The notes under the pieces are model-generated. The model had not been told where the DNA came from and ran no database searches. It saw only the letters and a list, made by a program, of their open reading frames with translations. Below are positions 43,829-52,996 of a stretch of DNA of 64,000 bases, piece after piece (position 1 is the first letter of the stretch; each line of letters starts with the position of its first letter). The translations under genes were made by a program, and so were the position numbers. The stretch is from Sphingomonas bacterium (GTDB lineage: Bacteria; Pseudomonadota; Alphaproteobacteria; Sphingomonadales; Sphingomonadaceae): assembly GCF_903642285.1 (NCBI RefSeq), contig NZ_CAHJWJ010000008.1, forward strand, positions 51,678-115,677, read 5' to 3'.

Positions 43829-45385
43829 GATATAGGCGCGACCGTGACACGCTTCCCTGCCCTCGCCTGCGTCCTCCTCGGCGCTGCCGCCGCGTGCGGG
43901 TTCGCGCCGTTCGATCTATGGCCGCTGACGCTCGCCTGCTTCGCCGCGTGGCTCTGGCTGGTGCACGACGCGCCGACGATCCGTTCGGCGCTTTGGCGCG
44001 GCTGGCTGTTCGGGCTCGGGCACTTCACGATCAACGACAACTGGATCCAGCACGCGTTCGATTTCCAGCAGGCGATGCCGCCGACGCTCGGCTATGCCGC
44101 GCCCGTCCTGCTCGCGCTGTATCTCGCGGTGTATCCGATGATGGCGGCGGGCGTCGCATGGCGGCTGGGGAGCCCGCGCGCGACCGGCGATCGGACGACG
44201 CCGCCCGGCTGGCCGTTCGTGCTGGTATTCGGCGCGGCGTGGATCGCGACCGAATGGCTGCGCGCGACGATGTTCACCGGCTATGCCTGGGACCCGCTGG
44301 GCGTCGTGTGGGTACCGGTGATCGCGATCGCGCGGGTCGCGCGGGTCGTCGGCACCTATGCGCTGTCGGGGCTGACGATCGTGGTCGCAGGCGCGTTGAT
44401 ATCGGTCGTACAGCGACGCTGGCGCGGGGTGACGGTCGTGGCGGCGTCGATCGGCGCGGCGTTTCTCATCAGCCACGACGACACCGTGCCGCCGGCGGCC
44501 GAAACCGCCAGCCTGCGAGTCGTCCAGCCGAACATCGGCCAGGACCAGCGCGGCGAGACCGATAGCACGGTGATGATCCACACGCTCGGCGGCCTGTCGG
44601 GCCGATCGGACGCGACCCCGCGATTGCTGCTGTGGCCCGAGGGGGTGGTGCGCGACTATCTCGAAGGCGGCTATCCGAATTACATCTACGACGTCGATCC
44701 GGCGGCGGCACGCGCGCGGCTGGCGCGGTTGCTCGGGCCGCGCGACATATTGCTGGCGGGCGGGACCGCGTTGCAGTTCGAACGCGGCGCGGTGACGAGC
44801 GCGAGCAACGCGATCTACGCGCTCGACGCACGCGGCCGAATCCTCGCGCGTTACGACAAGGCGCATCTCGTGCCCTATGGCGAATATCTGCCGATGCGAC
44901 CCGTCCTGTCGGCGATCGGGCTGTCGCGGCTGGTGCCCGGCGATGTCGATTTCAAGGAAGGGCCGGGCCCGCGGACGTTCGCGCTGCCCGGGTTCGGCAT
45001 GATCGGTATGCAGATCTGCTACGAGATCGTCTTCTCCGGTCAGATCGTCGACGAAGCGCATCGGCCGCGACTGTTGTTCAATCCGTCGAACGACGCCTGG
45101 TTCGGGCGCTGGGGGCCGCCGCAGCATCTGGCGCAGGCACGGATGCGCGCGATCGAGGAAGGACTGCCGATCGTCCGCTCCACCCCCACCGGTATTTCCG
45201 CGATCGTCGCCGCGGACGGTCGCCTGGTCGCGAGCATCCCGGCGGGCCGGGCGGGCGCGGTCGAGGCACCCATACCGGACGCGCTGCCCCCCACCCCGTT
45301 TTCGCGGATCGGCAACGCGGCGGCGGCGATCGTCGCAGCGGCGATGCTGCTGCTCGGCGTTGCCATCCGCCGCCGCGCGCGCTAG
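43826..45385 (+). CDS. lnt: Apolipoprotein N-acyltransferase
   Basis: 519 residues: about six membrane segments in the first 210, then a nitrilase domain. The catalytic residues are Glu in LLLWPEGVV, Lys in YDKAHLVPYGEYLP and Cys in MQICYEIVF. It adds the third acyl chain to lipoproteins at the periplasmic side of the inner membrane. The ATG lies in the repeat arm; a GTG six codons on (43844) is possible. Confidence 0.93.
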   Translation: MDIGATVTRFPALACVLLGAAAACGFAPFDLWPLTLACFAAWLWLVHDAPTIRSALWRGWLFGLGHFTINDNWIQHAFDFQQAMPPTLGYAAPVLLALYLAVYPMMAAGVAWRLGSPRATGDRTTPPGWPFVLVFGAAWIATEWLRATMFTGYAWDPLGVVWVPVIAIARVARVVGTYALSGLTIVVAGALISVVQRRWRGVTVVAASIGAAFLISHDDTVPPAAETASLRVVQPNIGQDQRGETDSTVMIHTLGGLSGRSDATPRLLLWPEGVVRDYLEGGYPNYIYDVDPAAARARLARLLGPRDILLAGGTALQFERGAVTSASNAIYALDARGRILARYDKAHLVPYGEYLPMRPVLSAIGLSRLVPGDVDFKEGPGPRTFALPGFGMIGMQICYEIVFSGQIVDEAHRPRLLFNPSNDAWFGRWGPPQHLAQARMRAIEEGLPIVRSTPTGISAIVAADGRLVASIPAGRAGAVEAPIPDALPPTPFSRIGNAAAAIVAAAMLLLGVAIRRRAR

Positions 45386-45390
45386 GCGGT

Positions 45391-45412
45391 CATATAAAGC
45401 TTTCTTTATATG
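45391..45412. promoter_or_regulatory. Palindromic operator before metK
   Basis: CATATAAAG and CTTTATATG form a perfect palindrome around CTTT, 16 bases before the metK ATG, in A/T-rich DNA unlike its surroundings. Comparative work has described palindromic operators of ArsR-type SAM/SAH-responsive regulators (SahR/SamR) in front of methionine-cycle genes; this site is of that type. The regulator gene is not in this window. Confidence 0.6.
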
Positions 45413-45427
45413 GTGTGAGAACGATCG

Positions 45428-46651
45428 ATGCGTAGCTCTTTTCTCTTCACGTCCGAGTCGGTTTCCGAAGGTCATCCGGACAAGGTCGCCGACCAGATCA
45501 GCGACTCGATCGTCGATCTTTTCCTTGGCAAGGACCCGCAGGCGCGGATCGCGTGCGAGACGCTGACGACGACCAACATGGTCGTGATCGCGGGCGAGAT
45601 CCGCGGCACCGGCATCATGGATACCGAGGGTAACTGGGCACCCGGCGTCGAGCAGGAGATCGAGGACACCGTCCGCGCGACGGTGAAGCGGATCGGCTAT
45701 GAACAGACCGGCTTCCACTGGCAGACCTTCGCCTTCTCGAACAATCTCCATCCGCAGTCCGCCGACATCGCGATGGGCGTCGACGAGAGCGGTAACAAGG
45801 ACGAGGGCGCGGGCGACCAGGGCATCATGTTCGGCTACGCGACCGACGAGACCCCGGGCCTGATGCCGGCGACGCTGTATTACAGCCACAAGATCCTCGA
45901 GCGGCTGGCGGCGGACCGGCATTCGGGCGCGGCCCCGTTCCTCGAACCCGACGCGAAAAGCCAGGTGACGCTGGAATATGAGAACGAGAAGCCGGTGCGC
46001 GCGACCGCGCTGGTCGTCTCCACCCAGCATGCGCCGGGCTATTGCGAGAAGGGCGAGAATGCCGATCCCGCGAAGTACAAGGTGCTGCGCGATTACGTGA
46101 TGGGCGCGTTCCGCGACATCCTGCCCGACGGCTTCATCACCGACGCGACCAGCATCTACATCAATCCGACCGGCCAGTTCGAGATCGGCGGCCCCGACGG
46201 CGACGCAGGCCTGACCGGTCGCAAGATCATCGTCGACACCTATGGCGGCGCGGCCCCGCATGGCGGCGGCGCGTTCAGCGGCAAGGACCCGACCAAGGTC
46301 GATCGCTCCGCCGCCTATGTCGCGCGCTATCTGGCGAAGAACGTCGTCGCCGCCGGACTTGCGCGCCGGGTGACGATCCAGCTGAGCTACGCGATCGGCG
46401 TCGCCGAGCCGCTGAGCGTCTATGTCGATACGCATGGCACCGGCACCGTGGACGAGGCGGTGCTCGAAGCGGTGCTCCCCAAGCTGGTCCGCCTGACGCC
46501 CAAGGGTATCCGCGAACATCTGAAGCTGAACGCGCCGATCTACCAGAAGACCGCCGCCTACGGCCATTTCGGCCGCGAGCCCGAAGGTGACCTGTTCACC
46601 TGGGAAAAGACCGACCTGATCGACGCGTTGAAGGCGGCGGTCGCCAACTGA
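45428..46651 (+). CDS. metK: S-adenosylmethionine synthetase
   Basis: 407 residues with [66 protein letters not shown] and GHFGREPEG. It makes SAM from methionine and ATP. The long insertion after the N-terminal domain is usual for alphaproteobacteria. No SAM riboswitch fold is seen in the short leader; a palindromic operator is present instead. Confidence 0.97.
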   Translation: MRSSFLFTSESVSEGHPDKVADQISDSIVDLFLGKDPQARIACETLTTTNMVVIAGEIRGTGIMDTEGNWAPGVEQEIEDTVRATVKRIGYEQTGFHWQTFAFSNNLHPQSADIAMGVDESGNKDEGAGDQGIMFGYATDETPGLMPATLYYSHKILERLAADRHSGAAPFLEPDAKSQVTLEYENEKPVRATALVVSTQHAPGYCEKGENADPAKYKVLRDYVMGAFRDILPDGFITDATSIYINPTGQFEIGGPDGDAGLTGRKIIVDTYGGAAPHGGGAFSGKDPTKVDRSAAYVARYLAKNVVAAGLARRVTIQLSYAIGVAEPLSVYVDTHGTGTVDEAVLEAVLPKLVRLTPKGIREHLKLNAPIYQKTAAYGHFGREPEGDLFTWEKTDLIDALKAAVAN

Positions 46652-46714
46652 TCTCGACGTCCGGGCGACCGCCACTAGCCTGCGATCCGATTCGACTGGC
46701 ACGATCTTTTCGTT

Positions 46715-46786
46715 CTCCTGCGAACGCAGGAGCCGAGGAATACGAGCGGTACGTTCGTGGCCCCTGGGCCCCCGCTTTCGCGGGGG
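46715..46786. repeat. Sphingomonad-type double-hairpin repeat
   Basis: Two hairpins: CTCCTGCG/CGCAGGAG at 46715-46732 and CCCCCGC/GCGGGGG at 46769-46786, with TTTC in the second loop. Such paired hairpins occur as intergenic repeats in sphingomonad genomes. It lies after metK and may also serve as a transcription terminator. Confidence 0.65.
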
Positions 46787-46825
46787 AACCGGAAGAGATA
46801 TGACGGGGCGGAACAGGGGCTTTTC

Positions 46826-47869
46826 ATGCGCGTCGCGATCGTCGTTCTGGCTCTTCTTGCCCTTGCCGCGCCGGCCGCCGCGCAGCGCCGCGACCTGCCG
46901 GTACCGCTCGGCAAGGGATGGCAGCATGCCGATAGCGGGGTGATCCTGACCGCGACGCTGGCGGGCCTGCCGCGCACCACGCTGACCGACAACGGCACCG
47001 CGGAACGCGACATCGCGGCCGAATTCGCCAGCCCCGACCGGGCGACGGTCGCCACCATCCATATCTTCCGACCCGCGTTGATGAGCGTCCCCATCTGGTT
47101 CGACCGTGCGCAGACCGCGATCGCGCTGCGCGACATCTATGGCGGCGCGACCCCGGTCGCCCCGCTGCCGACGCCGTTCGCGCACCCCGGAGCAGCGGTC
47201 GCCTCCGGCCTGCGGCAGGTCTATGTGCCCGGGCGCGGCAAGTACAAGTCGACCACGCTGGCCGTAAGTCCGGTCGGCGCGTGGCTGGTCGCGGTCCGAC
47301 TCAGCGCGACGACGCTCGACCCGGCCGCGGCGGACGCGAAACTTTCCGCGCTGATCGCGGCGATCCGCTGGCCGACGACCGGCGACAGCGTGCCTGTCGC
47401 GAAGCCGGTCGGGGAATGCGCCGACGGACTGACATACCACAAGGCGGCGGCGCGCAAACCCGACATGATGCAGGCGCTGCTGGGCGGCGCGGTCGCGGCA
47501 GGTATGGAGAAGGACCATCCCGCGGATGCGACGCCCGTCGAATATTGCCGCGATCCGGTACCGCCGACGGTCGACTACGCCGTCTACCGCGCGATGGGGA
47601 CCAGCGACGGCTACACGCTCGCGATCGCCGATTCGGGCCGGATCGCCAGCGTGTACAAGGGACTGACGCTACCCGGCCAGCCGAGCACGGGGGGCTATGC
47701 GGTGACCTATGCCGATCTCGACGGCAGCATCGCGACATTCCCCTCGTTCGATCAATTGCCGCAGCCGCAGCAGGTGCTCGACCTGGTGCTGGGCGGTCAC
47801 CAGCCGATTGCGCGAACCGCGACGGGTGCCGGGGGCAAGACCGGCATGACGATCGGGCTCCGCAGATAA
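46826..47869 (+). CDS. Secreted hypothetical protein
   Basis: 347 residues with a clear signal peptide (MRVAIVVLALLALAAPAAAQ). It contains TATLAGLPRTTLTDNG, VATIHIFRPALMSVPIWFDRAQTA and LVAVRLSATTLDPAAADAKL, which gives the look of a periplasmic beta protein but no named family. It lies between metK and trmB on the same strand. ATG 46826 was chosen for the signal peptide. Confidence 0.7.
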   Translation: MRVAIVVLALLALAAPAAAQRRDLPVPLGKGWQHADSGVILTATLAGLPRTTLTDNGTAERDIAAEFASPDRATVATIHIFRPALMSVPIWFDRAQTAIALRDIYGGATPVAPLPTPFAHPGAAVASGLRQVYVPGRGKYKSTTLAVSPVGAWLVAVRLSATTLDPAAADAKLSALIAAIRWPTTGDSVPVAKPVGECADGLTYHKAAARKPDMMQALLGGAVAAGMEKDHPADATPVEYCRDPVPPTVDYAVYRAMGTSDGYTLAIADSGRIASVYKGLTLPGQPSTGGYAVTYADLDGSIATFPSFDQLPQPQQVLDLVLGGHQPIARTATGAGGKTGMTIGLRR

Positions 47870-47924
47870 CGCACGGGTCCGCGCGGCTTTGCCCGGTGCG
47901 CGCGCTGCTCTAAGGGCGGCGGCG

Positions 47925-48605
47925 ATGAACGATCCCTCCACCATCCGCCGCCTTTATGGCCGTCGCCAGGGGCACAAGCTACGCGTCGGACAGGCGGCAC
48001 TCGTCGAGGATGCGCTCGCCAGGGTCAGCGTTCCGGTGACGGGTGCGTTGTCGGCGGCGACGCTGTTCGGCGAGGATCGCCCGCTGCAGCTGGAGATCGG
48101 GTTCGGGGCCGGCGAGCATCTCGCGGGGCAGGCGGGGGCGGCACCGGATACCGGGTTCATCGGTTGCGAACCGTTCCTGAACGGTGTGGTCGGCGCGCTG
48201 GCGCATATCCGCGACAACGGCCTGACCAATGTCCGGCTGCACATGGGCGATGCGCTGGACGTCCTGGAACGGCTGCCCGATGCCGGCCTGGAGCGCGTTT
48301 ACCTGCTCCATCCCGATCCCTGGCGCAAAGCGCGGCACGCCAAGCGGCGGATGGTCAATCACGGCCCGCTCGACGCGATCGCCGCCAAGCTGAAACCGGG
48401 CGGCGAGTTCCGGCTGGGCACCGACGATCCGACCTATTGCCGCTGGGCGCTGATGGTGCTGGGTGGACGCCGCGATTTCCGCTGGCTGGCGACGGGCCCC
48501 AGCGATTTCCTCGACCGCCCCGCCGACTGGCCGGAGACGCGCTACGAACGCAAGGCGCGGCGGCAGGGGCGCGAGGTGTGGTACTTCCGCTATATCCGCG
48601 ATTGA
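47925..48605 (+). CDS. trmB: tRNA (guanine46-N7)-methyltransferase
   Basis: 226 residues with LEIGFGAGEHL (SAM site), FIGCEPFLNGV, VYLLHPDPWRKARHAKRR and RLGTDDPTYCRWAL. It makes m7G46 in tRNA. ATG 47925 follows AAGGGCGGCGGCG; the upstream continuation of the frame is not conserved in type. Confidence 0.95.
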   Translation: MNDPSTIRRLYGRRQGHKLRVGQAALVEDALARVSVPVTGALSAATLFGEDRPLQLEIGFGAGEHLAGQAGAAPDTGFIGCEPFLNGVVGALAHIRDNGLTNVRLHMGDALDVLERLPDAGLERVYLLHPDPWRKARHAKRRMVNHGPLDAIAAKLKPGGEFRLGTDDPTYCRWALMVLGGRRDFRWLATGPSDFLDRPADWPETRYERKARRQGREVWYFRYIRD

Positions 48606-48657
48606 CGCGAACCTGTTTGCGCCTTGCCGCCCCCGCGCCGCTCGGTAGACTGGGACG

Positions 48658-49107
48658 ATGCCGACGCTTCCCGCCGTTTCCACGATCGCGCAGACGATCC
48701 AGCTTTCGCTGTCCCCCGTCTTCATGCTCGCGGGCATCGGCGCGCTGCTGAACGTGCTGGCCGGGCGGCTGTCGCGGGTCGTCGATCGCGGACGCGTGCT
48801 GGAGGCGCTGCATCCCGGCTCGACGGGCCCCGAACATGATCGCCACATCTGGGAACTGCGCCTGCTCGATCGCCGCATCTCGATCATCAATGCCGCCCTG
48901 TTTCTCGCGGTATCGAGCGCGGTGATGACATGCGCCGTCGTCGCGCTGCTCTTCATCGGCGGGCTCGCCAAACTGCACTTGGGAACCGTCGTCGCGCTGA
49001 GCTTCATCATCGCCATGGCGTTGCTGATCGCCGCGCTTGTCGGTTTCATGGTCGAGGTCCGGGTGTCGCTGGAGGCGATCCGGATCCGCAAGGACCTGCT
49101 CGGCTAG
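48658..49107 (+). CDS. DUF2721 membrane protein
   Basis: 149 residues with three hydrophobic segments and RLSRVVDRGRVLE, LRLLDRRISIINAALFLAVSSAV and FMVEVRVSLEAIRI, typical of DUF2721. No role is known. Its TAG stop overlaps the amidase stop on the other strand. Confidence 0.85.
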   Translation: MPTLPAVSTIAQTIQLSLSPVFMLAGIGALLNVLAGRLSRVVDRGRVLEALHPGSTGPEHDRHIWELRLLDRRISIINAALFLAVSSAVMTCAVVALLFIGGLAKLHLGTVVALSFIIAMALLIAALVGFMVEVRVSLEAIRIRKDLLG

Positions 49108-50681
49108 CGGACACCCTCCAGCCCCGGCCCGACCGCCGCCACGGGCAAGTAGCGCGGCGCGACTCTGGCATGCGCGCGTTGCTCGAACGCATAGCCCGCA
49201 CCCAGCACCGTCGCCTCGCCGAACTTCGTCGCGATGAAGGACAATCCGACGGGCAATCCACCGACCAGCCCCATCGGCACCGTCAGGTTGGGATACCCCG
49301 CGATTGCCGGCAGTTCGCTGGAGCTGGGGCCGTTATACTGGTCGCCATAGACCGGATCCGACAGCCATGCCGCGCCGTAGCTGGGCGCGACCAGGATCGT
49401 CGCGTTCGCCGTCTTCAGCATCGCGTCGATCCCCTCCGCCCCGGCCAGCCGCAGCGATTTGGCGCGCGCGGCCTTGTAGGCGGGGTCGTCGAGGCCCTTC
49501 GTCGTGGCGGCCTTGTCGAACGTCTCCTGCCCGAAATACGGCATTTCGGTCGCCGCGTTGGCACGGTCGAACGCGATCACGTCGTCCAGCGTGCGCGTCT
49601 TCACCGCGGGCGGCGTGGTGGCGAGATAGAGGTCGAGGTCCGCCTTCAGTTCCGTCGCCAGCACCGCGAACTCGGCCTCGCCGATCCCCTCCAGCTTGGG
49701 CCGTTCGACCGGCACCAGCACCGCCCCCGCCGCCTTCAGCACCGACAGCGCGCGGTCATAGGCGAGCGCGAGATCGGGGGTCATCGTATCGGGCTTCAGC
49801 ACCGCGATCCGCATGCCCGTCAGCGCACTGGTCGACAGGCCGGCGGCATAGTCGATCGCGTGAGCGCCGGCGGTGGCCGGATCGAGCGGATCGGAGCCGA
49901 CCATCGCGGTGAACATCTCGGCCACATCGCGCACGCTTCGCGCCATCGGCCCGGGCGTGTCCTGGCTGTGGCTGATCGGCACGACATGGCCGCGGCTGAC
50001 CAGCCCGATCGACGGCTTCAGTCCGACCAGCCCGTTCAGCGACGACGGGCATACCACCGATCCGTCGGTCTCCGTCCCGACCGCCGCCGCCGCGAAGCTC
50101 GCCGCCGCCGCCGCGCCCGATCCGCTCGACGATCCGCACGCGGTCCGGTCGAGCGCATAGGGGTTGCGGACCAGCCCGCCGATCGCGCTCCACCCGCTCA
50201 TCGACCGGGTCGAACGGATATTGGCCCATTCGCTGAGGTTGGTCTTGCCCAGGATCACCGCGCCCGCTGCGCGCAGCCGCGCTACCACCCCGGCATCGCG
50301 CCGGGTGACATTGTCCTTCAGCGCCAGGCTGCCCGCGGTCGTGGCGATTGGGTCCAGCGTCTCGATATTGTCCTTGATGAGGATCGGCACGCCGTGCAGC
50401 GGACCGCGGACATGGCCGTTCTTCCGTTCGGCATCGAGCGCCCTGGCCTGGGCGAGCGCGTCGGGATTGAGCGCGATGACCGCACGCAGCGCCGGCCCCT
50501 TGCGGTCCATCGCCGCGATCCGCGCGAGATAGGCGCGAACGAGATCGACGCTCGTCGCTTGCCCGCCGGCCATCATCCGCTGGAGATCGTCGATCGACCG
50601 TTCCTCGACCGTCACCGTCCGCGCCATGACTGGCACGGGAGCCAGTGCCAGAACCGCCATTGCGGTCGCCATTCCGTACAT
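49104..50681 (-). CDS. Secreted amidase (amidase signature family)
   Basis: 525 residues with signal peptide MATAMAVLALAPVPVMA and the Ser-cisSer-Lys centre: Lys in GVPILIKDNIE, the signature CGSSSGSGAAAAA and GTETDGSVVCPSSLNGLVG. It hydrolyses an amide in the periplasm; substrate not known. It is separated from gatA by its signal peptide and the missing gatC/gatB neighbours. The ATG at 50681 has GGAGG five bases upstream; the ATG at 50684 is almost equal. Confidence 0.9.
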   Translation of the reverse strand: MYGMATAMAVLALAPVPVMARTVTVEERSIDDLQRMMAGGQATSVDLVRAYLARIAAMDRKGPALRAVIALNPDALAQARALDAERKNGHVRGPLHGVPILIKDNIETLDPIATTAGSLALKDNVTRRDAGVVARLRAAGAVILGKTNLSEWANIRSTRSMSGWSAIGGLVRNPYALDRTACGSSSGSGAAAAASFAAAAVGTETDGSVVCPSSLNGLVGLKPSIGLVSRGHVVPISHSQDTPGPMARSVRDVAEMFTAMVGSDPLDPATAGAHAIDYAAGLSTSALTGMRIAVLKPDTMTPDLALAYDRALSVLKAAGAVLVPVERPKLEGIGEAEFAVLATELKADLDLYLATTPPAVKTRTLDDVIAFDRANAATEMPYFGQETFDKAATTKGLDDPAYKAARAKSLRLAGAEGIDAMLKTANATILVAPSYGAAWLSDPVYGDQYNGPSSSELPAIAGYPNLTVPMGLVGGLPVGLSFIATKFGEATVLGAGYAFEQRAHARVAPRYLPVAAVGPGLEGVR

Positions 50682-50788
50682 CATGTCCTCCCTCGTTCTA
50701 CGGGCGATGCTAGCATCGCCGGCGACCGCGGGAACCCCCGATCGACTTCGATCGCTGGACATCCAGATCATCAGAACGAAAGAATTTC

Positions 50789-50863
50789 ATGCGCTTGGAC
50801 GGCCGGCATATCCTCTTCACCGGCTGCGCATCGAGCGTCGGTCAGGCCATCGACCCGGCATGA
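50789..50863 (+). pseudogene. Short-chain dehydrogenase stub (N-terminal 24 codons)
   Basis: ATG with the first beta strand of an SDR: MRLDGRHILFTGCASSVGQA, then a stop. The nucleotide motif is degraded (TGCASSVG in place of TGxxxGxG). The rest of the gene is missing; the MBL-fold gene starts in the same place. A remnant of a lost gene. Confidence 0.5.
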
Positions 50864-52035
50864 TGGTGGTCGTCAAGGTCGTTGCCGCGGCGATCCTGGT
50901 CGTCGTCGTGATACTGGCGCTGGCGATCACGATCGTTCCCCGCTTCCTCGACCGGATCTATTATCGCGGGCCCGCAAGCGACCATTTCGACGGCCAGCGC
51001 TTCTTCAATCCCGATGGCGATGCGGAAACCTTCGCGCCGCCGACCGGCAACAGCCGCGCCGGGTTCCTATGGCGCTATCTGACGAAGCGCGACGGCCGGC
51101 CACCCTGGCCCGACCATGTCGCGATCGCGCCGATCGCGCCGCCACCCCGCGTCGAGGGCGATCGCATGGTCGTGACCTGGGTCGGGCATGCGACCGTGCT
51201 GATCCAGACGCAGGGGCTCAATATCCTGACGGACCCGCTATGGTCGGACCGCGCCGGCCCGTTCGGCCTGCTCGGGCCGACCCGGACGACCGAACCGGGG
51301 ATCGCGTTCGACGCGCTGCCGCGGATCGATATCGTGCTGGTCAGCCACAATCACTACGACCATCTCGATCTGGCGACGCTCAAGCGGCTCTGGACGCGCG
51401 ACCGGCCGCGGATCGTCACCAGCCTGGGCAACGACAGCATCGTCGCACAGACGGGGGCAACGGCGACCGCGATCGACTGGGGCGGCTCGGTCGTCGTGAA
51501 GCCGGGCGTGACGATCATCGCGACCCGCGCGCATCACTGGACCAGCCGCTGGTTCACCGACCGCAACCGCGCGCTCTGGTCCGGGTTCGTCGTGCAATTT
51601 CCGAGCGGCGGCAATCTGTATTTCGCGGGCGATACCGGCTTCGGCGACGGCCGATGGGCACGCGAGGCCGCAGCGCACGGTCCGATCCGGCTGGCGTTGC
51701 TGCCGATCGGCGCGTTCCGCTTCACCCCCGGCCAGATGGCGATCGCCGCGCATATGGGGCCGATCGACGCGGTCGACGCGTATCGCCTGACCGGCGCGGC
51801 GCGCGCGATTCCGGTCCATTGGGGCACCTTCCGCCTGTCGTACGAGGCGTACGACACGCCGCCGAAATTGCTGGCGGCGGCGATGACCTGCACCGGGCAG
51901 CGCGGGTTCGACCCCGTCGCGATCGGCTGGCCGGTCGATATCGCGCCTTATGCGCCGCCCGCCCCGGTGGCGGCGATGTCGCGGGCGCGGTTGCTCGCTT
52001 GCCTCGATACGCCGGCGGTACGCGCGCTCGAATAG
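50860..52035 (+). CDS. Membrane-anchored MBL-fold metallohydrolase
   Basis: 391 residues. N-terminal membrane segment (VVVKVVAAAILVVVVILALAI), then a metallo-beta-lactamase fold of the NAPE-PLD/UlaG-like type: VGHATVLIQ, the zinc site SHNHYDHLDLATL, TRAHHWTSR, GNLYFAGDTGFGDG and IPVHWGTFRLS. All metal ligands seem present. Relatives cleave phosphodiester lipids or lactones; here the substrate is unknown. Two ATG codons at 50860 and 50863 are both possible. Confidence 0.85.
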   Translation: MMVVVKVVAAAILVVVVILALAITIVPRFLDRIYYRGPASDHFDGQRFFNPDGDAETFAPPTGNSRAGFLWRYLTKRDGRPPWPDHVAIAPIAPPPRVEGDRMVVTWVGHATVLIQTQGLNILTDPLWSDRAGPFGLLGPTRTTEPGIAFDALPRIDIVLVSHNHYDHLDLATLKRLWTRDRPRIVTSLGNDSIVAQTGATATAIDWGGSVVVKPGVTIIATRAHHWTSRWFTDRNRALWSGFVVQFPSGGNLYFAGDTGFGDGRWAREAAAHGPIRLALLPIGAFRFTPGQMAIAAHMGPIDAVDAYRLTGAARAIPVHWGTFRLSYEAYDTPPKLLAAAMTCTGQRGFDPVAIGWPVDIAPYAPPAPVAAMSRARLLACLDTPAVRALE

Positions 52036-52054
52036 GCGCGCTTACCGCCCATCG

Positions 52055-52354
52055 TCAGCGGCAGCGACGCCGGGCGGTGATCGTCCGGTCGATCGCACGA
52101 CCGGCGAATGCGCCGCCGACACCGCCGGCGACCGTGCCGAGCGCACCGTGCCCAAACAGGGAATTGCCGACCAGCGCACCACCGACGCCGCCCGCGACCA
52201 GCCCGGTCGTACCGCTCGAATGGCGGCAGCCGTGATAATAATGCCGGTTGTAATGCCGGAAATGGTGGCGCGCATCCGCCGCCGCGGTCGGCACGACCAT
52301 GGCGGCCGGCAGGAGAAACGACGCGGCGGAAAGCGCGATGGTGAAACGACGCAT
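52055..52354 (-). CDS. Glycine-zipper secreted/outer-membrane protein
   Basis: 99 residues. Signal peptide (FTIALSAASFLLPAAMVVPTAAA), His/Tyr-rich segment (HHFRHYNRHYYHGC), then GLVAGGVGGALVGNSLFGHGALGTVAGGVGGAFAG split in two glycine-zipper helices, as in 2TM glycine-zipper proteins. AAGGGG lies before the ATG. Function unknown, perhaps envelope stress. Confidence 0.8.
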   Translation of the reverse strand: MRRFTIALSAASFLLPAAMVVPTAAADARHHFRHYNRHYYHGCRHSSGTTGLVAGGVGGALVGNSLFGHGALGTVAGGVGGAFAGRAIDRTITARRRCR

Positions 52355-52444
52355 ATTGATGACCCCTTCGTCGATAGACCGTCTTGAGAGACGGCGGCGT
52401 AACGGGATTGCCACTCGGACGTTGCGCCCGGTTAGACCTAGTTT

Positions 52445-52957
52445 CTATCTCACGGGAAGCGGAAACGCGTCGGGGTCGATGCCGGCGATCACCCGCCGCG
52501 CCGCTCGTCTGGCGAAGGCCAGCGTCGCCCGGCGGCGGACGTGCGCGGCCAGGGGGATCGTCGCGGCTTCGCGGACGATCGCGGCACCGTACCGGTCCGC
52601 GACGATGATCCCGCACCGATCGGGCAGGAAGCCGGGCTTCTCCAGCGGCGCAAGGTCGAACCCTGCCGGCACCGCCCAGAAAAATCGGTCGCAGCAACCG
52701 AGATAATCGGGCCATTTGCCGTCGCCCAGCAGATCGGCGCGCGATACCTTCACCTCGACGATGACGATCCCGCCCCGCGGATCGACCGCCATCAGGTCGG
52801 CGCGACGACCCCCCTCCAGCGGCACCTCGCCGATCGCCAGCAGATCGTGCGCGACCAGCAACCGGGTGGCGCCGCGTACCACGTCGGCGGCGCACATCGG
52901 CGATCCGGGATGCGTGACACAGGCATCGTCCGGCCGATCGGGGCGCGTACACGGCAT
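52445..52957 (-). CDS. mmcB: MmcB family DNA repair protein
   Basis: 170 residues with VPLEGGRRADLMAVDPRGGIVIVEVKVSRADLLGDGKWPDY in several blocks: an Asp...Glu-x-Lys (PD-(D/E)XK-like) nuclease core, and FFWAVPAGFD. This agrees with MmcB, which in Caulobacter was found as part of the LexA-controlled DNA damage response (PF06319). ATG 52957 or the internal one at 52897 may be the start. Confidence 0.85.
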   Translation of the reverse strand: MPCTRPDRPDDACVTHPGSPMCAADVVRGATRLLVAHDLLAIGEVPLEGGRRADLMAVDPRGGIVIVEVKVSRADLLGDGKWPDYLGCCDRFFWAVPAGFDLAPLEKPGFLPDRCGIIVADRYGAAIVREAATIPLAAHVRRRATLAFARRAARRVIAGIDPDAFPLPVR

Positions 52958-52996
52958 GCCGCCGGACTAGAACATCAGGCGAACATCGCCAAGCGG

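Noticed and set aside
45386..45427. SAM riboswitch before metK
   Set aside because: The leader is only 42 bases and is explained by a simple palindrome; no SAM-II or SAM/SAH fold is seen.
43916..47518. Minus-strand open frame of 1200 codons across lnt and metK
   Set aside because: It lies opposite two unmistakable plus-strand genes; its His/Arg/Asp-rich composition is what an antisense frame of GC-rich coding DNA gives.
49104..50681. GatA subunit of amidotransferase
   Set aside because: A signal peptide and absence of gatB/gatC next to it make a secreted amidase more likely.
48930..52235. Plus-strand open frame of 1101 codons across the amidase
   Set aside because: Antisense shadow of the amidase plus out-of-frame reading of the MBL gene; Arg-rich, with no domain.
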